Origin: Notospermus geniculatus
Taxonomy: Eukaryota > Nemertea > Pilidiophora > Heteronemertea > Lineidae
Direction: 5' to 3'
Assembly (NCBI GenBank): GCA_002633025.1
Contig: NMRB01001654.1
Coordinates: 93,257 to 157,256 of the forward strand
Length of the DNA stretch: 64,000 nt
Shown in pieces: positions 21,401-36,400 of the stretch (the first letter of the stretch is position 1; each line of letters starts with the position of its first letter). The position numbers and the translations under genes were made by a program. Under the pieces are notes generated by a model. That model searched no databases. It saw only the letters and a program-made list of their open reading frames with translations, and was not told where the DNA came from.

Positions 21401-22762
21401 CTATGCCTTGTAGCAGGAAGAAGCAGTACACATAACACAGAGGTACAACAAACATTTTGAATTTGAATCATAGTTCCTTTGACAAATAAATCATTTAGAA
21501 TAATTGTGGAACAAGCGAGAGGCATGAGAGGCAAGATCAATTTTCATTATTTGGGGTAAATATCATCAACATTTTAACCATTTTGAGTCATGCAGCAGAT
21601 TCTAACAAGAACATTCTCCATCAGCTAGGTTTTTCATCTCGGTTCTCTTCATCCAGTCACAAAAACTTTGTATGTAAGCATATGGAGAGGCGCAAGAACA
21701 AAACCCTGCTGTGGGAAGATGAACAACATGGAAACCACCAAGAACAGTATTTTTTTTCATTGCATTACCTTCCATCATCTTGACCTCCCAATGACAACAG
21801 GTAACAACCATTTGGAGAAAATGCAAGTGCCTCAACTTTCACTTTGTGGAGAACAAATCGTTTGCTCTCGGACATTGTCTCAAGATCCCAGACAATGATA
21901 CAGGCCTGAAATACAGTACAAGTAATCAATCATTAAGTGAATTAAAACAATCCGAAATGCTGTTTCAAGGATTTCTGAAATAAACNATTATTGACCACTG
22001 ATCGTCTTCGCGATCGCCAAAAATCGATGATTAGTCCATGTAAACAACGCCAAAACATTATCATATTATCGTGCAACCCCACGCTGATTGGTCAATAACT
22101 GACACGTGACCGTCGAGACAGGGCCACCATGATGACATGTGCTAATCTTTTGGAATTAACCATCGATTTTTTGCGATCGCGAGAACGATCGGTAGTCAAT
22201 ATTTGACCGATTTGAATCACTTCATAACACCTCCCACGTAGCTAGTTAGTTTTGGCACATCCGGCTTTTGGAAGTTGCTTTTATTGGCCATTGTTTACAA
22301 AAAATGCAGGCCATGCACAGACCGATGCACTGTGAATGTACTGCGGGGGCGCTGATGTTCGGGCCCTTTCCGCTTCGCTGATTTTATGCTGATTAGCCAT
22401 GTGCTAGGTGCGATAAGGCCTATTGGTGTTGGGCCAGGTAGGCCTAGGGCAGACACACAGCCTCATCTCATGATGACATCATGCTCATAGTCATAGGCCT
22501 ATAGCATACCGGGTAGGCTTGCCATGCCAATGCATCATGCATTGCATGCACATGATGATGCACGCACACGCATGCACATCATCATGCATGCATGGATATC
22601 ATGGTGTGGAGGATCGATCGATGCACAAAAAACCTTTTAAAACAACCTACCATTGAATCCTATCGCACCGATAAGCTGTAATCGTTTGAGCCCTTGTTCA
22701 ATGTCATCTATTTGTTCAGTTTGGGCCGTTCTGGCTCCTTTCGCAGACCCGTTCATGCTCAT
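15457..22762 (-). CDS. CFAP52: CFAP52 (WDR16), ciliary WD40 protein; one upstream exon missing
   Basis: Exons in transcript order: 22651-22762, 21769-21905, 21111-21263, 20494-20593, 19575-19789, 19279-19452, 17863-18020, 16684-17020, 15781-16018, 15457-15612 (stop). All borders are GT/AG, and all phases agree except between the first two. They give about 593 codons covering the family's WD40 propellers. Examples are VVIWDV, STLRVWRLDV, GTTTGDILLI, TGGGDGQVRVWSI, SSDGTCIIWDLV, CGTDRKIAYWDTYDGG, and the C-terminal VWLYNEGEVTHVGLGHSG and DGAILLWK. Exon 1 ends in phase 1 at IGAIGFNG, while the next visible exon starts in phase 0 at ACIIVWDLE. The roughly 65 residues known between these points in CFAP52 are absent here. 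The intron that should hold them contains a single n (21986). CFAP52 is a microtubule inner protein of axonemal doublets in motile cilia. Its introns hold a SINE, a 202 bp N gap and several MITEs. Confidence 0.95.
16160..16390. repeat. Dispersed repeat shared with TEKT4 intron 3
   Basis: This stretch (GTATTTGTATTAGATTTTTC .. GCATTATTGGCCC .. ACTTGGGTGGGGTCTTTTA .. CACCACGGCTTACTGTCCCA) recurs, diverged, at about 34690-34865 and 36668-36835 inside the two TEKT4 intron copies. It is probably an unclassified SINE-like element. Confidence 0.75.
18122..18985 (+). mobile_element. tRNA-derived SINE, split by a second element and an N gap
   Basis: The head at 18122-18206 has polymerase III boxes (GCGCGGTGGCACAATGG..GAGC and GGTTGCGGGTTCAATCC). 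The remainder resumes at about 18819 and ends at 18985 in CACTATAAGCCCACACATT followed by an (ATT)n tail. Between them, an inverted-repeat element starts at AGGCCTTTCCATTGCAT (about 18212) and ends at ATGCAATGGAAAGGCCTGT (about 18813). GTATAC stands on both sides of it. Its middle is masked by N. Confidence 0.8.
18397..18598. other. Assembly gap (202 N)
   Basis: A run of n inside CFAP52 intron sequence. The frames open through it are artefacts. Confidence 1.
19008..19122. mobile_element. Small inverted-repeat MITE in a CFAP52 intron
   Basis: GGGGTAGCCGCATA..AACTCCGCTAG at the left is matched by CTAGCGGAGTTTCTATGCAG..CCCC at the right, about 115 bp in all. Confidence 0.6.
19963..20398. mobile_element. 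MITE with TAA target duplication (Harbinger-type)
   Basis: About 35 bp imperfect TIRs (GGCCTCCCTTATTATATC .. TTGGATTATGGATT and complement), flanked on both sides by TAA (19960-19962 and 20399-20401). It lies in a CFAP52 intron. Confidence 0.7.
21987..22205. mobile_element. Inverted-repeat MITE beginning at a single n
   Basis: ATTGACCACTGATCGTC..GCGATCGC..AAAATCGATGATTA at the left is mirrored by ACCATCGATTTT..GCGATCGCGAGAACGATCGG at the right. The left edge coincides with the ambiguous base 21986, in the intron where a CFAP52 exon is missing. Confidence 0.65.
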
Positions 22763-22825
22763 TTTTGTCGAAGAAATGTAATCGACGGCACTCAGTGACA
22801 GTGACAATGTGGCACGGCTTCTCCA

Positions 22826-22939
22826 GTTGCCAAGGGATACACAAACACCGCATGCGCAATGACCTCGCCTGCCACCTGGCGCCCGTCGGAGGAATTATTT
22901 GTGTTTATCAACAACAGTGACACGTGGTTCCTGGGCAAC
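22826..22939. promoter_or_regulatory. Two X-box-like (RFX) motifs upstream of CFAP52
   Basis: GTTGCCAAGGGATAC (22826-22840, + strand) and, on the minus strand, GTTGCCCAGGAACC (22926-22939) lie 65-180 bp upstream of the CFAP52 start. Each has one good half-site (GTTGCC) and a degenerate second half compared with GTNRCC-N(0-3)-RGYAAC. RFX control of motile-cilium genes is established; use of these particular sites is inference. Confidence 0.35.
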
Positions 22940-23006
22940 ACCATGCAAGTTTCTTGCTGATCAGTATAACGAGGTTCACTGGGTCATCATGAGTTCACAG
23001 AAATTA

Positions 23007-23580
23007 GGCCATGTAAAAAATAGTCGGTTACGTTAGCATCCTTCCACCCTCAATTTTCTGAGGAGGGCGGGAGTTTAAAGATAATATATCACGACTTCAT
23101 TGTTTACGTTTAATGTTTGTAAACATTGGTGTTTACATTTATTTTGGACTTTTGGGACATGCCAACCCACCAAATTGAATGTTTTCAGTATCAAAAGAAT
23201 TTCTAGAGGAGCACGCCACCAACAAATTACTCATAAGACAAAGAAAAACGAGAAATAAACAAACAAAATGTAAATAAACAATGATTTTCGTGGCCCGCGA
23301 AAATATCCGTGATATATTATCTTTAAGAAAAAAATTTTTATTGAGTTTGTGATGCATGTTACCATGGTTAAACCATGGCAACATCTGGGAAATTCCAAAA
23401 TGTAATAGACTATGAATTGAAATAAAAACCTTTAAAACTGTGTTGTTTTATCTAAGCATCCCAGCCGACAGTTTTATAACTCTTTTAGCTGTTTTTTAAA
23501 TAAAAAATAACAAGATTTTTGAGGAGGGGGTGATTTCAATGGCGGGAGGGGATGCTAACCAACTATTTTTTTACATGGCC
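23007..23580. mobile_element. MITE with TTA target duplication, carrying a nested MITE
   Basis: Termini GGCCATGTAAAAAATAGT .. GCATCC and complement, with TTA directly outside both ends (23004-23006, 23581-23583). This fits PIF/Harbinger TWA preference. A second, TTAA-flanked element sits inside. Confidence 0.75.
23079..23322. mobile_element. TTAA-flanked MITE (piggyBac-type), copy 1
   Basis: TIR AGATAATATATCACG / CGTGATATATTATCT, with TTAA on both sides (23075-23078, 23323-23326). A related copy in the opposite orientation is at 59424-59670. No coding capacity. Confidence 0.8.
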
Positions 23581-23988
23581 TTAGGACTGTCTACAGTAAC
23601 AAATGCTTAGGTGACCACTGTTAGCTTCTCACACTGAATAAAAAGTGGGAGCATGGGCGATACAAAGCCTGGGTATCACGTGAAAAAAACAACCACACCT
23701 GAAGTGAGTTGTTCACACTCTGTATCAAAACACACTCCAGCACTCATGAAAACAGCCACAATTCAATGTGATTAACACCTAATACAAGACATCCTATATT
23801 CAAAATGGTGATCACAGCAATCAACTGATACCCAAGTTACATGAAATTCCAGAATGTTCCTATGACATTTGGCTTTTCTTCTCCAGAAAGCTGATGATTT
23901 GATCAGTTCCTCCTCAACAACTTCACTTGGAAGATGAGATGGCTATTTGACAGATTTATTGATGAATCTGAAAACTCCTCCATATGGT

Positions 23989-24351
23989 TAGTCTCGCTTG
24001 CCAGACGCTACGGGCTCATCCCTTCGGTAAATCACACTCCGCGTCTGGCTCTTTTAGAGATTAACAGTCGTGAAGACCGCGTGGTGGCAGCACGGGTCCT
24101 TGGGTTTTCCCAACCTCGTTCGCTTTCTGACAATATGGCGAGTGGTCCAAGGTTGTCTGAGCGAACTATACCCCTGGGGACGGGGTTGGGTTTTTCCTGG
24201 AAGTAATTTCCGCGGGAATTATGAGTGAGAAAGCGTGGTGATTGGCTGGAGCCCAGTGGAGTGCCATCTAGTGGTGTTACCGGCTTTTGAGCCCCAAATG
24301 TGCCAGTGTGTAGGAGACCGGGACGTCGGATACACACTGGGACCGAGTGTA
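23989..24351. mobile_element. 9-bp-TSD element, family 1 copy (363 bp)
   Basis: Flanked by perfect CCATATGGT copies (23980-23988 and 24352-24360). The ends are TAGTCTCGCTTGCCAGACG and ACTGGGACCGAGTGTA. The same element in inverse orientation lies at 49580-49943 with its own, different 9-bp duplication, so both borders are well defined. No transposase. Confidence 0.9.
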
Positions 24352-24360
24352 CCATATGGT

Positions 24361-27300
24361 ATGCAAAGGTGCAACCTACATGTACACATGCTTTTAAATG
24401 TAACACAGGAACTGGACATGCATGCAAGTATGGGTACTGTACTCTGCACCAAGGGGCGACAGAAAACACAATTAAAAGACAGGTATTTGGTAAAGACAAT
24501 ATATGTTTAATGTACATCGTTATAATGCCTTGCATAAGATTTTTCAATGGAAGGTGTAGTACATTCTTTAATTTTATGTTGAACTTTCCAGAACTGCACA
24601 TAATTCACAACTACAAATAACTATAAAACACAGCCATAGGCTACAACTGCTACTTAGTCTTTCAATTGTTATTTCTTTATACAAACTGCAACATAAATAA
24701 AATCTTAAAGACAGAGCTACAGGCTGACTTTCAACTGATTTTTTAGTCACTAATTGCAAATGAGGTACCCGGTAATAACATCCACAAGTCACCAATGGCA
24801 GTTGAATTGTAAGTACAACTGTACAACAGACATCATAAACAGAAAGAGCACAACTGAGTTACAGATTCATGATACATACATAGTCATTTCACATTAGGAA
24901 AGAGGGGACTATCTGTTTACTGTAGTCTCCAACAAGTTCCTGAAGAAGCACAAAATAAAGGCAGAGTTTCAAGCCTTCAATATTTCCAACAAATTACATT
25001 GTACTGATATCTGTCTGAAAAATTTAATTCAGAGATGCGTCCCCAATTTAACTTTGCAAGGGCTTACAACTGATACATAGAAATTCTTTCCAAAGCTCAC
25101 TGAAAATCAGTTGCTGTAGAAGAATGTTGTGATTACATATCTTATCTAGATTACACCAGTCAGACTTCTAGACGGGGCGGGCATGAACCTGACCATGAGC
25201 AGATAACTAGGCTCTTCCCGTTATACACATCCCTCTTGAATTGTCAGAAATTGTATCAGCACCTATTTACACTGTCTGAATAATGACTGCAGTTTTCTAT
25301 AGGACTATTAACTATGTACATATTTGCACCAGACGTCGCAGGCAACATCACCAGCATCAAACAAACTACCTTGATGATAAAGCCAAGGGATTTCCCTAAG
25401 GCCAATGAATGCCATAATCAATTGATCAGGCTGTTGTCACAGCCAAAAGGACCTTGCCAGACAGTCCCAAATTGTTGATATAGTTCTGATAGAATCATTG
25501 TAAGCAGCTGCATGTATCAATATACATAATTCTATTATGAAGAAATCGATCATATTACCCGAGGAATTTCTCGAAATATCTTATCCCAGGGAAGATACAT
25601 TGAATATGCCTCGGCTACATACACTGACAACACTCATGAGCAAATACATGATTAGATAATCGACGATTTTGACAAACCATGCATGAATCAGAGAGAGGGA
25701 TCATCCCCATTAAACAGAAGTTCACTGATCGTTCATCGAATTAGTTGTTACCTTTCGACTGATTTTTACAAGCTGTCATACAATGTATAGAACGACCCAA
25801 AAACTGTACAGTGACAGCATATAACTACATGTACTCTGGGATTCGATGAATTAAAACTAAATTGTGACAGGGCGACTCATCAAAGATAGATGAACTTGAT
25901 TGTGACCATGATCTGGACACAAGTGAACATGAAAACTAATCACAGCCAACATTCTATGGCCAGGCCAAACTGCAGTGATTTCCAAATGGAAAATTAATAA
26001 CTAAATGGATCACTTTGAAATCAACCACAGAATTTATCAGACCAAGTGCTATCTCAGAAAGGCAGAACCTTCGATTTTCCTTGAATATTTACAAAGAGGT
26101 AACACACTGAACATATTGCAAGTGAAAACCCAAGTAACTCACACATGTTGCTGCAAGTCCTGTTCTTCCTGCTGAACCAGAGCACTAAAGCTGATATTTA
26201 TCACTGTTCAACCTCAGGCTTCTCGAAGCGTTATCGGGACCTTTCAGATTAAAGGACCACGGTATTGCCACGTTTTCCTGATAGCCAGCGCCACCACGCC
26301 ACTCTCCAACCCAGGGACTAACTACATTGTTGGCGAATTGACCCGATTTACTACCTACACTTTGTTTAGTTATGCATTTTTGTAGTTCGTCTTACTACCG
26401 CTAGGTGGCTCCCTCTATGTCGGCAGTCAACTCAAATAACGCATTTGAGATCCAATATCATGCTCCTTTAATATGTTGGTTTTCAGTCCAAGAACCACGA
26501 CTGATCAGCAGTAAAGGGAACTTACCAAGTACATGTATTTTGGGGGTGGGATGGGGAAAAGTGGTCAGTCTTCCAGCCCTTTGAAAAGTCTGGGCAAAAA
26601 TGGAAGATTTTCACATTTCAATTGCCAGTGACTAATACACCTCTTCAACATATAGATTCTACCATGAAAGTATTTCCATATTTCTACAGAGATAGTACAA
26701 GACGGAACACTCAATACCATACAATAATCCATGGGCCAAGGGAAACAACAACATGCAAAGGGTGAAAAAGCTGAGCCAGTAAACCTTGGTGAGATACAGA
26801 CCATGTAAAATATATATCAATACATGCTAACATCGAATGGATTACTCCCTACAGTAACTTACAGCATTAATTAACAGAATTTAAGTTAACCCTCTATATC
26901 CCATTGATTAACTCCAATCCCTGAGTAGTTTGCAAGCGAAGTGTAAAAGGTAAAATTCACTATCAATTACAGTTTGTATATATATTAATACCTAACTATT
27001 AGGTGTGGCCTAAAATTATCAAGTAGATAAACCCTTTCTTAGAGAGGACTACAAGCATATCACACTTCTGACATGTTAGTAATTGGCAGCAATATCTCAC
27101 CAAGATCCACATTTTTCAGAGAAATGATGACATTACTAACTGAACGATTCTGAAATTATGAAGTCGATTACCAGAGAAATCCACCAATCAAAAGAGGCAG
27201 CCAATTCACGACCCCTCCCCCCCCCTTGAATTTTGTTTTACNATTGGCAACTATATTTGGCACACCATGTGCATGGGGTGTTTACACATTGCAAGTCATG

Positions 27301-28104
27301 TTCATTTGGATTTGAGTTGAAACTTGGGATCAGTTCCTGTTGAATAGGATTTTGTAATCCATTGAAAAGTTGAGATGAGAATAAATAGTTCTACACCTTG
27401 ATATATTCTTAATGTAAGGAATTTCAATTTTTATTTTCAAATAAATTTTTATGTTTTTTTCATCCTCCGCCATGAACGTAATACAGACAAAACTTCGAGA
27501 ACTAGGAAAAAAAGTTTTATTTTTATTTTTTTCCCGCCCTCCGCTGCAAAGGGGTGGTGAAAAAAATCCGCGAACCAACTTATAAAAAAAGTCTGGCCTA
27601 AAGGAAGCAAATGGATGTGACAGCTTGAAGCAGAAGAGGAAAGGCAAATTTAACTCTTTCAGCCCTAAGCACGGGTATATCCGTTCGCCAAAATCATTCT
27701 CAAATCCTATGAACAAGTATATCCGTCCACCCCTAAACCCAATTTTCTACAATATACGATTGGGTAAGTTTTTTTAAAATCCTGAAAATATTTTTTTTTC
27801 TTCAGAAAATCGCCTAGGATCTGGGAGTCGTGGCGAAAAAATCGCCCAGGGCTAAAAGAGTTAATGACTGAGAAATTCCTTGATCCACATTTTCCAAACA
27901 TTCGGCCACTCATCAATTTCATCTGGTCGTTAAATTGACGACACTTATTTCTCCAAGATCAACTGCTGAAACATGATATTGACAAATTTCTATGCAAGAA
28001 ATACACACACATGAAAGGAACAGATACCATAGAGTGATTTTGTGAATACAACTTCACCAGAATGCTACCAGTTATTTTTTCCATGTAAGTGCCAAGTTGA
28101 ATGA
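24361..28104. other. Non-coding stretch downstream of FOXK
   Basis: No supported exon on either strand. Part may be the FOXK 3' UTR. Holds a single n at 27242, a C-run near 27220 and the TTAA MITE at 27654-27860. Confidence 0.5.
27654..27860. mobile_element. TTAA-flanked MITE
   Basis: Termini CTCTTTCAGCCCT / AGGGCTAAAAGAG, with TTAA outside both ends (27650-27653, 27861-27864). 207 bp, non-coding. Confidence 0.7.
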
Positions 28105-33474
<5,370 letters not shown>

Positions 33475-36400
33475 ATGTCTGTAGAAGTAGCATCAGCAAG
33501 GCAATCCCCACCTGAAATGCCTGAGCCAAAAACAGAGCTCAATCCTTCCATGGAAATGGAGATTGATTATCAAGGGAACACTGGAAATGATATGGGGATC
33601 TCAACTGTTGGCTTCCGTAGCAAAAAAGTCACCCCGGCAGAGTGGCATGAGGCCAATTACGCAAAATATTATCAGTCTTTTGCTGACCGGGACAATGCAG
33701 AAAGAGTGCGACATGAGTCTAAACGAGTGGAGAAGGAAACTGAAGCCACAACAAACCAAACGCAAGCTGATGTCACGAAGAAGCTTGGTGAACGTTTACA
33801 TGACATTAACTTCTGGAAATTTGAGCTTGAACGTGAAATTCAGGATGTGATTGCGGAGACAGATCTTCTCCTTGGCCAGAAAAAGAGGTTGGAAAATGCT
33901 CTTCGGGCGACAGAGATCCCTCTTCACATCGCAACCGACAACCTGAATTGCAGAGGTGATTCACGAAGGCTTGGCGTAGACCTTGTGCAAGATGAAGTAG
34001 AATTAGCTCTGCTTAAAGTAAGTCCTTTTTTTCTCATCACTGATCAAACATTTTTTGCTATTTTTGATGATAAACCAGTCAGTAATTTGTCTTTTCATGG
34101 TAGGATATGTTGACCCAACAAAAAAAATGAACTTAGTTGCAGAATTTTGTTTAACTCTTGTTCAGTTCAACTGGGGGGTATACATGTAGGTGTAATGTAT
34201 CAATATCATAATCGCTTTATCTTTTTCAGGAGGTAGAAATCATCAATAATGTGCAAGATCTCTTAAAAAAGACTATAGTTCAAGCAGAGAATCAAATCAA
34301 GTGAGTATATAAAAAGTCAGTGGTCTGCAAAAAAATCATACTGTAAAAGGTGTGATGCAATGGATTCTAAAATTCACCATCTCCACAAGCACAGCTGTTC
34401 TGCTACAACTCATAATGTTGATATTTCAGGTTTAACAGAGATGCCAAGCTCAACCTTGAATTGGACTGGAGTGATAAGAAGGAAGCTGAAGAAATTGATG
34501 CTGTCTGTGGTATTCTTAGGAACAATAGCACATACAAACAGTTCTATGCCGGGGCAGCGAAATTTGAGGAGATGTAAGTTTTGCCAAAGTAGATTTTGAA
34601 AAAGGATCTGTGTCCTTGACCTTGGCATGATACATACATTTCTTCATGAGATTGTTGCAACTCTGATTATCATGCTATCCAATTTGTATTGTATTTGTAT
34701 TTGATTTTTTCCGTCAGGGCCATAGCCATAGCATTATTGGCCCTGGTAAGTATGGAAGAGGTGCCATCTCAAGTTACTCATGTTCCTCACTTGGATGGGG
34801 TCTTTTATTTGCCCTTGCAAAGGCACAAGGTACAAGGCACCACGGCTTACTATCCCATGCGACGCATCAAATCTTTGACTTATTTTTTCAGTCAATCAAC
34901 TCCAGAATCCTGGGCCCAATTCTCACATGACAATATCGTACGAGCCGAGCATGAGCGCATGGCATCTAATCAACTTCGCACTCTGATCGACAATGTCCTC
35001 AATGATACTTCGCGAGATATGACTGAACAGTGTAATGCTGTTGATGTTGCATTCACCAAAAGGGTGGATGAAATGCAGGATGCCCTTAACAAACTTGAAG
35101 AAAACTGCAAGAAGGTAAGTTTACAGATAACTCAAAAGATGAAGCGAAGTGTCTATACAGATAACGCAAAAGATGAAGTGAAGCGAAGTGTCTATACAGA
35201 TAACGCAAAAGATGAAGTGAAGTGTCTAGCACAATCAAAGAAGTGTGAATTATGGCAAGGTTCCATACAAGGGAGTCGTCGTTTCTTTGCAGTAGAAATT
35301 TGGGAAACTCCTAAGTTCAAAAAGAGTCCTGTCATCAGAGAGTAATCAGACCTTAACTAAGAGCATACATTCTTGATGCTTGAAAGATAGTAATGGGAGA
35401 TTTTTCTGCCACCACCACCAGTAGTGGTCCTTGAACATGACAAATTTGATGTCACAGACATAGGCCACGCCCTCATGTCATTATGGATGACCTTGTAGCT
35501 TGTACTGCTTCTCTGTGATGACATCAAATTCTGTGGCGTTTTTGGACATTAACTGTTATTGGCCTCTAACGGCAGTAAAGTCTGTCATTAATACATGTAC
35601 CGGTATGACATCGTATAATATTATCCTAATCTTTATTTGTACAATATGATTTATTGCTGCAGTATTTTGCTTTACGTTATTGAATNAATGGTCATTCTCA
35701 ACATTATCTCATCAGAATTAATCACAAAAAGGTGTATGACATTTGACGGGTCAAAAAACTCCCGAGGCCAGCCTTCCGCGATTGTGACTCTTCAGGCAAT
35801 GGCGGCCATTTTGACAGAGTCTACCCCAGACAACGATAACAACAAAATGGCCGCAGGCTTCTGGACGCGAAAATAAACTCAATAAATCATGTAAATAAGC
35901 GATTGAAAACGTTCCAAATTCATTTCAGGAATGTTTGATTGACTCTTGCCTACACTCATAAATATTGATATGGACACTTTATTCTTAAAAATTACTTTTT
36001 TATAGTGTTGGACGCCATTGGACGCAACTGGTCGCAGTTGGACGCAAATTAGTGCGACCCTCACTGAATGGTCCATCAAACATTTTTTTGCAGGAAAATG
36101 TGCTATTTTTGATGATAAACCAGCCAGTAATTTTCATGGTAGGATATGTTGACCTAACAAAAAAAATGAACTCAGTTGCAGAATTTTGTTTAACTCTTGT
36201 TATTTTTTCAGGAGGTAGAAATCATCAATAATGTGCAAGATCTCTTAAAAAAGACTATAGTTCAAGCAGAGAATCAAATCATGTGAGTATATAAAAAAGT
36301 CAGTGGTCTGCAAAAAAATCATACTGTAAAAGGATTCTAAAATTCACCATCTCCACAAGCACAGCTGTTCAACTACAACTCATAATGTTGATATTTCAGG

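Noticed and set aside
24032-24601. Minus-strand open frame of 189 codons
   Set aside because: Lies mostly within the 9-bp-TSD element; the inverse copy at 49580 does not keep the frame.
34689-35345. Long open frame running from TEKT4 intron 3 through exon 4 into intron 4
   Set aside because: Read-through of a real exon (34892-35114) bounded by clear splice sites; the rest is dispersed repeat.
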